The notes under the pieces were generated by a model that had not been told where the DNA came from, did not search any database, and worked only from the letters and a program-made list of their open reading frames with translations. A stretch of DNA of 64,000 nt from Pseudomonas wuhanensis (GTDB taxonomy: Bacteria; Pseudomonadota; Gammaproteobacteria; Pseudomonadales; Pseudomonadaceae): contig NZ_CP117430.1 in NCBI RefSeq assembly GCF_030687395.1, forward strand, positions 3,720,001 to 3,784,000. Reading direction: 5' to 3'. Each line of letters starts with the position of its first letter. Positions within the stretch are counted from its first letter, which is position 1. A program made the translations under genes and the position numbers. Positions 37,367 through 46,597 of the stretch are shown here, in pieces.

Positions 37367-38293
37367 TCAAGCGTGGCGATGCTCGATCGTCAGGTGAGAC
37401 AACTCATGAATCGGCGCCAGGCGTTCGCGAATGGCGTCGGCACTGACACCCGCCACGGCCACGACACTGACAATCGCCGCCCGCGCCTGAGGGCCGACTT
37501 GCCAGACGTGAAGGTCACTGATGCGAACATCGTCCGCCGATTCGAGCAACTCACGAATTTCGGTGGCGACGTGTTCGTCAGTGGTGTCGAGCAATACTGC
37601 CGCGCTGTCACGCATCAAGCCATAAGCCCATCTCGCAATCACGATGGCGCCGACGATGCCCATCACCGGATCCAGCCAGACCCAGCCCAGGTAGCGCCCG
37701 GCCAACAACGCCGCGATGGCCAGTACCGAAGTCAGCGCGTCGGCCAGTACATGGAAATACGCCGAACGCAGGTTGTTGTCGTGATGATGGTGATGGTGGC
37801 TGTGATCGTGATGATCATGGCCGTGATGCCCATGGTTGCCCGCCAGCAGAAGCGCACTGACGATATTCACCACCAGCCCCACCACCGCTATCACCGTCGC
37901 CTCGGTGAAAGCCACAGTGGTCGGTTGAAACAGCCGCAGGATGGATTCGCCGGCAATGCCCAACGACACCAGCCCCAGCACCACGGCAGAGGCAAAAGCC
38001 GCCAGATCCCCGACCTTGCCGGTACCGAAACTGAAGCGCGAATTGTTGGCATGTCGCCTGGCAAAACTGTAGGCGGCAGCGGCAATGCCCAAGGCCCCGG
38101 CGTGAGTCGCCATATGAAAGCCGTCCGCCAGCAACGCCATGGAACCGGTGATGTAACCGGCGGCAATCTCGCCAATCATCATCACGAAGGTCAGCGCCAC
38201 CACCCACAACGTGCGGCGCGCGTTCTCATCGTGGGCGGCGCCCAGAAACAGGTGGTCGTGGGTATAACGCGAAGCCTGAGGTGTCAGTGTCAT
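37367..38293 (-). CDS. dmeF: Cation diffusion facilitator DmeF-like (Co/Ni/Zn efflux)
   Basis: 308-residue CDF transporter with six hydrophobic segments. The metal-site motifs HxxxD are seen in HMATHAGALG / ADGFHMATH and in HVLADALTSV. A His-rich cytoplasmic loop (HGHHGHDHHDHSHHHHHHD, about residues 145-165) lies between TM4 and TM5. A cytoplasmic C-terminal domain follows. It lies 11 bp after dmeR on the same strand. Confidence 0.9.
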   Translation of the reverse strand: MTLTPQASRYTHDHLFLGAAHDENARRTLWVVALTFVMMIGEIAAGYITGSMALLADGFHMATHAGALGIAAAAYSFARRHANNSRFSFGTGKVGDLAAFASAVVLGLVSLGIAGESILRLFQPTTVAFTEATVIAVVGLVVNIVSALLLAGNHGHHGHDHHDHSHHHHHHDNNLRSAYFHVLADALTSVLAIAALLAGRYLGWVWLDPVMGIVGAIVIARWAYGLMRDSAAVLLDTTDEHVATEIRELLESADDVRISDLHVWQVGPQARAAIVSVVAVAGVSADAIRERLAPIHELSHLTIEHRHA

Positions 38294-38304
38294 GGGGCTG
38301 GCCT

Positions 38305-38580
38305 CTATTTCGAGTAACGGCGAATGGCTTGCAACAAATCTTCAACGCCTTCGGCGCGGGCTTCATCGCTGAGTCCGGGATGCGCCACATGTTCACGGGC
38401 ATGGGCGTCGATGAACTGGTCCATCAAACCATTGACCGCTCCGCGGATCGCCGCGACCAGGTGCAGGGTTTTGGCGCACTCGGCGTCGGACTCCAGCGCC
38501 CGTTCCACCGCCTGAACCTGACCGGCAATCCGCCGGACACGATTTAGCAGGTCGTCTTTGTGTTCGTGGATGTGCGACAT
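38305..38580 (-). CDS. dmeR: RcnR/FrmR-family metal-responsive repressor DmeR
   Basis: 91-residue all-helical repressor of the CsoR/RcnR family. The N-terminal His residues (SHIHEHKDDLLNRVRRIAGQVQAVER), a Cys in DAECAKTLHLVAAIRGAVNGLM and a His in DAHAREHV match the metal-binding pattern of RcnR/DmeR rather than FrmR. It is the first gene of the dmeRF operon, and a GC-tract operator overlaps its promoter. Confidence 0.9.
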   Translation of the reverse strand: MSHIHEHKDDLLNRVRRIAGQVQAVERALESDAECAKTLHLVAAIRGAVNGLMDQFIDAHAREHVAHPGLSDEARAEGVEDLLQAIRRYSK

Positions 38581-38582
38581 AC

Positions 38583-38602
38583 GTATACCCCCTACCCCTA
38601 TT
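38583..38602. promoter_or_regulatory. Candidate DmeR/RcnR operator
   Basis: Read toward dmeR: ATAGGGGTAGGGGGTATAC. A G-tract flanked by AT-rich inverted ends (ATA...TAT) is the known layout of RcnR/DmeR sites. It ends within 3 bases of the dmeR start. Confidence 0.6.
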
Positions 38603-38753
38603 CAGGCAGGCATGGTTACCGATATGGCCGGGGCTGGCAAGTCAGGGTGACCGATCAAAAACAATGACCAGAGTTTCAGACCAGTCCTACATCTATCCAA
38701 TGCCCGTTGATATAGCGTCCACATCGCTTTCAAAAAATGAACCAAGGACGCTC

Positions 38754-39425
38754 GTGGCTCGCAAAACAGACATACCTCGGGTTCAAAACCCACCGTCAGG
38801 CGACGGGCACCACATCACCAGCCGCTACATGACCGCCACCGAACTGGCAGAGCGCGACGCCAGACAAAAATCCTATGACGACATGTTGGCCCGACAGCAG
38901 GCATATGAAGACCGTGTTGTCAGGCAGCCTCATCAGCTGGGTCAAACCAGCTCCATGGGTTGCGTGTTCGCCAAAAGCTGCAACCTCCCCGACGGCGTAA
39001 TCAACCACGACAGCCCAGCCGGGTTCGTCCCTGTCGAGAAACTGACCGACTACGGAAAATTCTCCCTGCTGGGTGGCCGCGAAAGGGATGCAGCGGGACG
39101 GGTGCTGCTGGTGCAGGCGTAGTGACGGCTGGTGTTGCGGCTGGCGCATTGGCCGGAATGGTCGCATTGCTGTGGCCGTCGAGCTTGGGCGACAGCTCCC
39201 TGTACACAGAAGAACAGCTCAAATCCCTCAAGGAGGGCCGCACACGAGTTCGACTGCATGTCGAGCAACAAGCTGATGGCACCTTGAAGGGTTATGGGTA
39301 CAACACCCAGAGGCGCCGCGACTGGGAAATGATTCCTGTAGTCCGCTTCAAGAGTCAGGGTTCTCAACAAGTGGACAGGTGAACAGATAGGCCCCGCAAA
39401 ACCCGGCAGAACCACCACGAAATAA
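38754..39425 (+). pseudogene. S-type pyocin (colicin-like bacteriocin) relic
   Basis: The GTG at 38754 (AAGGACG upstream) opens a frame starting with VARKTDIPRVQNPPSGDGHHIT and MTATELAERDARQKSYD, then SMGCVFAKSCNLPDGVINHD...FVPVEKLTDYGKFSLLGGRERDAAG, the standard S-type pyocin central region. At about 39095 the frame must shift by a one-base deletion to continue TGAAGAGVVTAGV, MVALLWPSSLGDSSLYTEEQLKSLK and WEMIPVVRFKSQGSQQV (to 39382). Sequence resumes in the original frame as NKWTGEQIGPAKPGRTTTK and stops at 39425, which looks like the end of a toxin domain. So most of the nuclease domain is deleted and the gene is frameshifted. The immunity-type gene follows by 15 bases. Confidence 0.85.
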
Positions 39426-39440
39426 ATTAGGAGGTTATTT

Positions 39441-39680
39441 ATGTTTTTATGGATCAGTGGTTTTTTAAAAGGTGACGGCGAGGATGACTCCTTAAAATAC
39501 GACCTTACAGTTCGACCTGAGCGGGAAGTCGCGGTAATGGGTGTTCTTGGCTGGAAAAGTCTTGATGCAAGCGCGGATGGGGAATGGTTACTAACCAGCG
39601 AGCAAGTCCAACAAATCGCTAAAGTTCTCAATGAGCAGTTACCGACTGAACTGGACCTCTTCATAGGGGTGCGGGAGTAG
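39441..39680 (+). CDS. Bacteriocin immunity-type protein (orphan)
   Basis: 79-residue acidic protein (FLWISGFLKGDGEDDSLKYD... ELDLFIGVRE) with a perfect AGGAGG ribosome site six bases before the ATG. Its position directly after the pyocin relic, where immunity genes always sit, and its size and acidity support an immunity role against the lost toxin domain. I do not recognise the exact family. Codon use is more AT-rich than that of the core genes. If still expressed, it could protect against related bacteriocins. Confidence 0.65.
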   Translation: MFLWISGFLKGDGEDDSLKYDLTVRPEREVAVMGVLGWKSLDASADGEWLLTSEQVQQIAKVLNEQLPTELDLFIGVRE

Positions 39681-39705
39681 GTACAGCTGAGCCGGGAACT
39701 AAACA

Positions 39706-40041
39706 GTGAGCCTTCTCTACCAAGATCCATCAATGAGCCATGAGGAAGCGACGAGACTTCTAGCTAGCGACGTAGAAACTAACGTTGTCGCCGCATTGAT
39801 TTCTATTGGCCTGAATGAGCAAGACAAGACCTGGGCTCAGAACACCTGCCTGAAATACCTCGAGAGTGAGTCCGAATCAGTTGCAGCATCTGCCATCACC
39901 GCGCTCGGTCACATAGCCCGCAGACATGCTGATCTGGACATGGGTGCTGTGCGCCCGGCCCTTGAGAAGGTGAAGGGGAAATTCCCCTCCCTGGAAGGGA
40001 CTGTTGCGGACACTCTTGATGATATTGAGACATTCACCTGA
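39706..40041 (+). CDS. HEAT-repeat protein, probable second immunity protein
   Basis: 111 residues from a GTG at 39706; an ATG at 39733 (MSHEEATRLLASD) is an alternative start. The sequence is built of HEAT-like helical repeats (NVVAALISIGLNEQDKTWAQ, SVAASAITALGHIARRH). Small HEAT-repeat proteins accompany S-type pyocins and other polymorphic toxins as immunity or accessory factors. It lies 25 bp after the first immunity-type gene, in the same orientation. Its role is inferred from context. Confidence 0.65.
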   Translation: MSLLYQDPSMSHEEATRLLASDVETNVVAALISIGLNEQDKTWAQNTCLKYLESESESVAASAITALGHIARRHADLDMGAVRPALEKVKGKFPSLEGTVADTLDDIETFT

Positions 40042-40119
40042 CTCTCCCATCAGCAAAAGGGCACTGGCCGTGAACCGGGCGCTGAAGAACATCGACCCGC
40101 AGCAATAGCCGCCGTCACC

Positions 40120-40227
40120 GATCGTTCCCAAGCTCTGCGTGGGAATGCAGCCAGGGACGCTCTGCGTCCCAAAGAGCGGACGCAGAGCGTCCGGTGAGGC
40201 ATTCCTTTGCTGCGCGTGGGAACGATC
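40120..40227. repeat. GATCGTTCCCACGC palindromic element, copy 5
   Basis: 108-bp copy with a mismatch in the left arm (CCAAGC) and the CTTTGCTGCGCGTGGG right-arm variant seen also in copy 4. It lies between the pyocin relic and the FKBP gene. Confidence 0.83.
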
Positions 40228-40287
40228 AAAAAACCCACTCTCTCCTCTCAGCGACAGCGGGGTTTATCGTTTCAACTTACACGCCCA

Positions 40288-40626
40288 TCAATCATCCCGC
40301 GTCAGCACTTCCAGCAATTCAATCTCGAAAATCAGATTCGAATTCGGCGTAATCGCCCCCATCGAGCGCTCGCCGTAGGCTAGGTGCGCCGGCACCAGCA
40401 GCTTGCGCTTACCGCCGACCTGCATGCCCATGATTCCCTGGTCCCAGCCCTTGATCACCCGTCCCGTGCCAATCACGCACTGAAAAGGCTTGCCCCGGCT
40501 GTAGGAGGAGTCGAACTCAGTGCCGTCTTCCAGCCACCCGCGATATTGGGTGGTGATCAGCGCACCTTTGACGGCGGCTTTGCCGTCGCCCACTTCAAGG
40601 TCGATTACCTGCAACTCATCATTCAT
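40288..40626 (-). CDS. FKBP-type peptidyl-prolyl cis-trans isomerase
   Basis: 112 residues from the ATG at 40626 (NDELQVIDLEVGDG); a GTG three codons upstream is possible. A single FKBP domain keeps the active-site residues: YRGWLEDGTEFDSSY, PFQCVIGTGRVIKGWDQGI, and AYGERS...LIFEIELLEV. No signal peptide is present, so it is cytoplasmic. Two conserved hydrophobic pocket positions (Trp, Phe) are intact. Confidence 0.9.
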   Translation of the reverse strand: MNDELQVIDLEVGDGKAAVKGALITTQYRGWLEDGTEFDSSYSRGKPFQCVIGTGRVIKGWDQGIMGMQVGGKRKLLVPAHLAYGERSMGAITPNSNLIFEIELLEVLTRDD

Positions 40627-40722
40627 TACATTCACTCTATCTGTGCGCTTGCCCGAGCGGGCTTGATGGGCGCCGTTTTCCCAGAAATGCGGGCTATTGG
40701 CAAGCCGGGTCGATTAATCCGT

Positions 40723-41187
40723 TCACTCCTTGGGTTGGCCAAAAGGAATGCCGTTAAAGGTGTGGGTGCAACAAGGGCAGTAAGGGGTCATGTACTCAGC
40801 CGTCAGTTCAGGATTGACGATCTGCAGACAGCCCTGATCATCGACATACAAACCGCTGAAATAGCTCGACTCCCCCAGCCGCACCTGCTCCTGCCTGTCC
40901 TTTTCATGCAGGGCAACCATCCAGAACACCGGCTCAGGTCGATCCAGGCGAGCCACCGCTTCGCTAAAAACCTCATCCCATTGCCGACCGACGCGGGACA
41001 GCAGGAACCGGAACAATGGTGTGTAATCGAATCCATGCCGACGAGTGCCATGCATCGAACCGCGTGACGACTCATTGTGGGTTTCGGCTTTGGTATGGCG
41101 CTGATGCCGGTACTCACCCGAGTAATCATTCAGCCGAACACCCCAGGTACGAGTGTTGATCTTGCGGTAGAGGGGTTTCTTTTCCAA
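40723..41187 (-). CDS. Uncharacterised protein with C-terminal CPCC motif
   Basis: 154 residues from a TTG at 41187 that has an AGGAG site eight bases upstream. The N-terminus is basic and His-rich (GEYRHQRHTKAETHNESSRGSMHGTRRHG). The C-terminus has YCPCCTHTFNGIPFG, a possible metal knuckle with only three cysteines. Mid-protein reads DRPEPVFWMVALHEKDRQ. I do not recognise the family. It is read alone between the FKBP gene and a truncated GGDEF gene, in an area with other toxin-immunity remnants. Confidence 0.55.
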   Translation of the reverse strand: MEKKPLYRKINTRTWGVRLNDYSGEYRHQRHTKAETHNESSRGSMHGTRRHGFDYTPLFRFLLSRVGRQWDEVFSEAVARLDRPEPVFWMVALHEKDRQEQVRLGESSYFSGLYVDDQGCLQIVNPELTAEYMTPYCPCCTHTFNGIPFGQPKE

Positions 41188-41287
41188 CGAGTCGCTCCTG
41201 ACATCCAGTCACTCAAACACCCTATGCGTTTTACTCGAACGGTGGACAATATCAATCAGCCCGCCGTGGCTGATTGTTTCAGACGGT

Positions 41288-42043
41288 TTGAAGTGGCACT
41301 GGCGTAATAGTGAGATCGCCAGCCTGCTCGCGATAACGGTGCTGAAAACCGGCGAAAACCATGACGAGGAATACCGCGTCGTCTGGCCGGATGGCAGCAT
41401 CCGCTGGCTGCGGGAAACCGGCAATGTGGTCAAGAACGACCATAACGCAACGATCAAGATGATGGGCGTGGTCCGCGACATCACCGAAGAAAAAGCCTCC
41501 GCCAGTTACCTGCAACACCTGGCCCATTACGACCCACTGACGGGTCTGCCCAATCGCCTGGTGCTCGAAGAACGCCTGTCCGATGCCCTGGAACAAGCCC
41601 GCCTCAGCGCCACACGGGTGGCACTGGTGTTTGTCGACCTCAATGGTTTCAAAGAGATCAACGACCACTATGGCCATGCGGCCGGCGACCGTGTGCTGGT
41701 CACCATCGCGACACGCCTGAAGAGAATCCTGCGCTCAACCGACACCGTCGCGCGCATCGGCGGCGACGAATTCGTGGTAATCCTCCAAGGCCTTTCCAAA
41801 GGCAACAGCCTGCAAGACGAAGCCCGCGGCATCTGCCAGAAAATCTTCGTTGAACTCGCGCCACCGGTGACCATCGGCAACGACCAGCGCCACATCGGCA
41901 GCAGCCTCGGGGTGGCGGTGTTCCCGGATCATGCGCCGAGCATGGACCGCTTGATTCACATTGCGGACCTGGCGATGTATGAGGCCAAGCGCAGTGGGAA
42001 TAATCAGTATCGGTTGGGCGGCCAGGCAGTGAGCCGGGTCTGA
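41288..42043 (+). pseudogene. Truncated PAS-GGDEF diguanylate cyclase
   Basis: The frame encodes the second half of a PAS domain with its PAC end (DEEYRVVWPDGSIRWLRETGNVV...GVVRDITEEKA), then a complete GGDEF domain (HYDPLTGLPNRLVLEERL; IGGDEFVVIL). There is no ATG or ribosome site; the first possible start is a TTG, and the preceding codons show no homology. The start of the PAS and any sensor region are therefore missing. The GGDEF active site itself is intact, so a short active product cannot be excluded. The gene converges with the chemoreceptor at 42054. Confidence 0.6.
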
Positions 42044-42053
42044 CGCAGGCGCC

Positions 42054-43727
42054 TCAGATCTTGAACTGTTTGACCAGGACTTCGAGGCCGTGCCCGATGC
42101 CGTGGAGGTCATTGACCGTCTGCACGCCACGCTGGGTTTCATCGGCAACGCTGTCGATTGCCCGGGCGATTTGATGCACGCTGCGGTTAATCTCCTCCGC
42201 CACCGAAGTTTGCTCCTCCGCAGCACTGGCGATGTGCGCGTTCATGCTGTTGATAGTGGCGATTAATTCGACGATGTTGCCCAGCGACTCACCGGCCTGA
42301 TGAGCCTGAGTGCTGGCCCCCTCCCCGGCTTCACCGGATTGATGCATTGAGGTCACGACGGTGTTGGTGGCTCGCTTGAGTCGCTCGATCATCGCCTGAA
42401 TTTCCTGGGTGCTTTGTTGGGTACGACTGGCAAGAGCACGTACCTCGTCGGCAACCACCGCAAAACCTCGCCCGGCATCACCGGCACGGGCGGCCTCGAT
42501 GGCCGCATTCAGGGCCAGGAGATTGGTCTGCTCGGCAATCGAACGGATGACATCGAGCACCGTGACAATCGCCGAAACGTCGCTTTGCAGGCTGTCCAGA
42601 GACGCACCGCTGCGTCCCAGGTCCAACGTCAGTCCCTGAATACGAGCAATGCTGCCGTCGACCACTTGCCGGGCGCGTCGAGTCTGCTGATCGGTTTCCA
42701 TGGCCGCGTCCGATGCACTCTGAGCACTGACCGCGACTTCCTGCGCCGCCGACGACATTTGATTGATCGCCGCCGCTACTTGATCGGTCTCCTGACGCTG
42801 CTGCTCCATGGCCAGGTCCATATGCCGGGCCTGATTGGCCACTTGCCCGACAGCGTTGCTCAATTGCCCGGTCATTGCCACGATTTGACTGACCAACCCA
42901 TGAATTTTGCCGATAAAAGCGTTGAATGAACCGGCCAACTGGCCGAACTCATCCTGGCTGCCGACGGGTAAGCGTCGGGTCAAATCCCCCTCACCGGCAG
43001 CAATCTCGTCAAGACTGTCGCGGATCAGCGTCAGCGGTCGCAGGCCGGCATTGACCAATAGCAGCGCCAATACGCCAATAATTGCCAGCAACACCACGGC
43101 CACCATGACGATCCCGTAAACAATACTGCTCACCCGTCGGTCGATGTCCGCACGAACCTGCGCCACCTGGGTTTCAATGCTGTCCAGATTGACGGCAGTG
43201 ACCACTACCATGTCCCATTTGGGCAGGAAAAAACTGTAGGCCAGTTTCGGCACAACTTTATCGGTATTGACCAAGGCCCCGGCGTAGTTGACGTAGTGCG
43301 AGTCGTTCTTTGCTGCCGCGACCATCTCGCGATTCAGATAAACCCCGTCGCGGTCCTTGCGATCGCTCATGTTGGTACCCACACCTTCGCTGCTTTCACC
43401 GCGAAACAGGCGCACGACTTGACTATCGTAGCCGATGAAGTAGCCGTCATCGCCATACTTCATTTTCGACAGTTGGCTGATAGCCAGGGCCCGACTTTGC
43501 AGGTCGCCACTGTTTGCGTTGTTATACAACCCTGCTATGGAACTGCGGGCGATGCTTGCATAATCTTCGAGCCTGGTCCGACTCTCGGCCAGCAACCGAT
43601 CGCGGGTTTGCGTGACTTCCTGCTCCGCCAACGACAGCAGGATCTTGCTGGTGGTGATACTCAGTACCACTGCGAACAACGCCACGGGCAGTAAGGTGAG
43701 CAGCAGTATTTTTCGTTTAAATGACAT
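42054..43727 (-). CDS. Methyl-accepting chemotaxis protein with single-Cache sensor
   Basis: 557 residues from the ATG at 43727 ([20 protein letters not shown]). A first transmembrane helix at about 7-28 is followed by a periplasmic single Cache (sCache_2) domain ([34 protein letters not shown]), a second transmembrane helix at about 185-205, HAMP, and an MCP signalling domain (hairpin tip around [29 protein letters not shown], key parts). There is no C-terminal CheR-docking pentapeptide. The Cache type often senses small organic acids, which fits the di/tricarboxylate transport genes immediately upstream on the same strand. Confidence 0.88.
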   Translation of the reverse strand: MSFKRKILLLTLLPVALFAVVLSITTSKILLSLAEQEVTQTRDRLLAESRTRLEDYASIARSSIAGLYNNANSGDLQSRALAISQLSKMKYGDDGYFIGYDSQVVRLFRGESSEGVGTNMSDRKDRDGVYLNREMVAAAKNDSHYVNYAGALVNTDKVVPKLAYSFFLPKWDMVVVTAVNLDSIETQVAQVRADIDRRVSSIVYGIVMVAVVLLAIIGVLALLLVNAGLRPLTLIRDSLDEIAAGEGDLTRRLPVGSQDEFGQLAGSFNAFIGKIHGLVSQIVAMTGQLSNAVGQVANQARHMDLAMEQQRQETDQVAAAINQMSSAAQEVAVSAQSASDAAMETDQQTRRARQVVDGSIARIQGLTLDLGRSGASLDSLQSDVSAIVTVLDVIRSIAEQTNLLALNAAIEAARAGDAGRGFAVVADEVRALASRTQQSTQEIQAMIERLKRATNTVVTSMHQSGEAGEGASTQAHQAGESLGNIVELIATINSMNAHIASAAEEQTSVAEEINRSVHQIARAIDSVADETQRGVQTVNDLHGIGHGLEVLVKQFKI

Positions 43728-43807
43728 ATCCGGTTTCCTTCGCCGCGCGACCTGGACTGCTAACTGAATAGGCGCCCGCAACCTGCTGCGAGCACCTTCC
43801 GGCGCCG

Positions 43808-45061
43808 TTACCAGAGAGCAATGTCGTAAGTGAAATAGATCCGGTTGCTGTCACGTCCGCGCGCGAAGTCCGAACGGTAGACATAGTTGCGCAGTTTCAC
43901 GCCAAGCCCCTTGAATGTGCCGCTCTGGACCACATAGGCCAGTTCTGTGTCGCGTTCGGACTCTTTGATGTTGGTGTCGGACTTGCCATCGTTGCCTTTG
44001 AGATAACGGGTCATGAACGTCAAGCCAGGCACGCCCACCGGTGCAAAGTCGTAACCGTAACTGAGCATCCAGGTCTTCTCGTCCTCTTCGATGAACTTGC
44101 CGATGCCGACGTTGCTGAACGAGTACACCGTCGCACCGCTGATGTACGGCAGCCCGGCGTCACCGCTGAGTTGTTGATAACCGCCGCCAAAGGTGTGCCC
44201 CGCCACCGCGTAGGACAGTTGGCCGCTGAGCATGTCGTTATCAATTTTCGAGGCGTAGGAACGGCCCGCATCCTTGCTGTTGAAATAGCGCAGGTCACCG
44301 GTCAACACCCCGGGGCCCAACGGCAGATCATGCTGGATGCCGGCAAAATTCTGCCGATAGAAGTCTTCCAGCTCACCGTAGAAGTAACTCAGACGGGTGT
44401 TCTTGCCGAGTTTGTAATCACCACCGGCGTAGGTGAAATCGCCACCTTTATCGCCTGAGTAACCGTCAGGAACGATCGACACGCTGTCGGTGGAATCGCG
44501 CAGTTTGAATCGGTCCAGATGACCGCCCGTCAGGGTCAGGTTTTCGATATCGGTGCTGGTAACTTGCCCCCCCTCATAGGTCTGCGGCAGCAAACGCGCA
44601 TCGTTGTAGATCAGTACCGGCGTTTTGGGCAGCAGAGTGCCGTATTTGAGGGTGGTCTTGGCCAGTTTGACCTTGGCCGTAGCCCCGGCACTGGCGAACT
44701 CGTCGGCGGCGCGACCGTCATCGTGCACCGGCAACAGACCGGTGCCACTGCGGCCACGCCCGGAATCAAGTTTGACCCCCAGCAGCCCCAATGCGTCGAC
44801 CCCGAAACCGATAGTGCCGGGGGTGAAACCCGACTGAAAATCCAGCAGGAAACCCTGAGCCCACTCGGTGCGCTCACTTTTGGCGGTTCTGGCCGAACGC
44901 GCACTCAAGCCATGCTCATCGCGAAAGTTTTCGTTGATATAGACGTTACGCAGTTGCAACTTCAACTTGCTGTCGTCGATGAAATCACTCGCACCGGCAG
45001 TGGCCATCGGCAACACGCCCAGAAGAGGAAGAAAAGCCCCGCGAGTCAGAAAGTGGGTCAT
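43808..45061 (-). CDS. OprD-family outer-membrane porin
   Basis: 417 residues with a signal peptide ([12 protein letters not shown]), OprD-type N-terminus ([23 protein letters not shown]), beta-strand pattern with [25 protein letters not shown], and a terminal aromatic (FTYDIALW). OprD porins admit specific organic acids or amino acids. It is read with the CitMHS, DctA and isomerase genes upstream on the same strand, which suggests a carboxylate substrate. Confidence 0.88.
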   Translation of the reverse strand: MTHFLTRGAFLPLLGVLPMATAGASDFIDDSKLKLQLRNVYINENFRDEHGLSARSARTAKSERTEWAQGFLLDFQSGFTPGTIGFGVDALGLLGVKLDSGRGRSGTGLLPVHDDGRAADEFASAGATAKVKLAKTTLKYGTLLPKTPVLIYNDARLLPQTYEGGQVTSTDIENLTLTGGHLDRFKLRDSTDSVSIVPDGYSGDKGGDFTYAGGDYKLGKNTRLSYFYGELEDFYRQNFAGIQHDLPLGPGVLTGDLRYFNSKDAGRSYASKIDNDMLSGQLSYAVAGHTFGGGYQQLSGDAGLPYISGATVYSFSNVGIGKFIEEDEKTWMLSYGYDFAPVGVPGLTFMTRYLKGNDGKSDTNIKESERDTELAYVVQSGTFKGLGVKLRNYVYRSDFARGRDSNRIYFTYDIALW

Positions 45062-45156
45062 GTCGAACTACTCATATTGTTGTTTTAAGGATGCACGTGA
45101 CCGCGCGTCCTCCATCGGACGCGTGAAGTTTTATTAAGTGGCGAGTCAGGGATGAA

Positions 45157-46461
45157 TCAGGCGAACAGCGTCAAGGCCCCGGTCAGTAGGGCTAAAGCTG
45201 TGACCACCAGGGAAGTGAGCACCGCCCATTTGAAGGTGGCGCGCTGGAAGTCGCCCAGGTCGCGATCGACCATCCCCACCAGCAACAGGGTCGAGGCCAC
45301 CAGCGGGCTCATCAAGTGCACCGGTTGGCCAAGAATCGACGCCCGGGCGATTTCCACCGGGTCGATCCCGTAGGCTGCCGCCGCGTTGGCGAGGATCGGT
45401 ACCACACCGAAGTAATAGGCATCATTGGACAGCACGAAGGTCAACGGCATGCTGGTGATCGCCACCACCAGCGGAAACAGGTGCCCCCAGGACGGTGGAA
45501 TCCAGTCCACCAGAGTTTGCGCCAATGCGTCGACCATTTTGGTGCCCGAGAAAATCCCGGCGAAGATGCCCGCGGCGAACACCAGCAGTACCACGGTCAT
45601 GGCATTGCCGGAGTGGGCGAGAATGCGCTCCTTCTGAATATCCAGCTGCGGGTAGTTGATCATCAGCGCCAGCACGAAGCCAATCAGAAACAGGATTGCC
45701 GAGTGCATGAGCCCCATCACCAGCGCGACCATCACCGCCGTCACCAGCAACAGGTTGACGTAGGCCAGTTTCGGGCGTTTGTGCGGCGTGTCCTCAAGAA
45801 TCGCCTTGATGTAGCAATCACTCCCGCCGCTTTGCAGCTGGACGTTGCCAATGCGTTTACGCTCGGCGCGGCCCAGCAGGAACGCGGTGAATACCACCCA
45901 CGCAGCGCCGCCGATCATGGTGGGCAACAACGGAACAAAGTACGCCCCGGCATCCAGCCCCAGCGCGGCGATCGCCCGGGTCGCCGGGCCGCCCCAAGGG
46001 GTCATGCCGCTCATGATGCTCAGCGAGAGCATGGAAATAGTCGCCAGAATCATCGGGTTCATGCCGATGCGCTTGTACAACGGCAGCATCGCCGCGCAGG
46101 TGATCATGTATGTGGTCGTGCCGTCACCGTCCAGGGCGACAGTCAGCGACAGCAGCGCAGTGCCGACCGCAATTTTCATCGGGTCGCCGTTGACCCGCTT
46201 GAGAATCTTGCGGATCAGCGGATCGAACAGCCCCGAGTCGATCATCAAACCGAAAAACAGAATTGCGAACAGCAGCAGCGCTGCCGACGGGGCAACCATT
46301 TTCAGACCGTCGAGCATCATTTTGCCGGTGGTTCCACCAAAACCGCCGATCACCGCAAAGACGATCGGAACAACGGTCAACGCAACGATCGGTGACAGAC
46401 GCTTGGTCATGATCAGAAAGGTGAACACAACCACCATGGCCAAGCCGAGTAAGGCGAGCAT
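45157..46461 (-). CDS. CitMHS-family citrate/tricarboxylate transporter
   Basis: 434-residue inner-membrane protein with about 12 hydrophobic segments. The family pattern LVALDGDGTTTYMITCAAMLPLYKRIGM and MTPWGGPATRAIAAL (key parts) is intact. CitMHS proteins move citrate as a metal complex with protons. It is placed between the OprD porin and DctA genes. Confidence 0.88.
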   Translation of the reverse strand: MLALLGLAMVVVFTFLIMTKRLSPIVALTVVPIVFAVIGGFGGTTGKMMLDGLKMVAPSAALLLFAILFFGLMIDSGLFDPLIRKILKRVNGDPMKIAVGTALLSLTVALDGDGTTTYMITCAAMLPLYKRIGMNPMILATISMLSLSIMSGMTPWGGPATRAIAALGLDAGAYFVPLLPTMIGGAAWVVFTAFLLGRAERKRIGNVQLQSGGSDCYIKAILEDTPHKRPKLAYVNLLLVTAVMVALVMGLMHSAILFLIGFVLALMINYPQLDIQKERILAHSGNAMTVVLLVFAAGIFAGIFSGTKMVDALAQTLVDWIPPSWGHLFPLVVAITSMPLTFVLSNDAYYFGVVPILANAAAAYGIDPVEIARASILGQPVHLMSPLVASTLLLVGMVDRDLGDFQRATFKWAVLTSLVVTALALLTGALTLFA

Positions 46462-46597
46462 AGGGCAACTCTCTCTTGTTGTTATGGAGTGCGTGGCCGA
46501 TGCGCAGGCGAACGACCCCGAGCCCGCCAGGCGACGCGATCAGCGACGCCCGGCAGCAGGTAGTTAAAAGGTTAGTTTTTGCAGCGCTTACGCGGTA

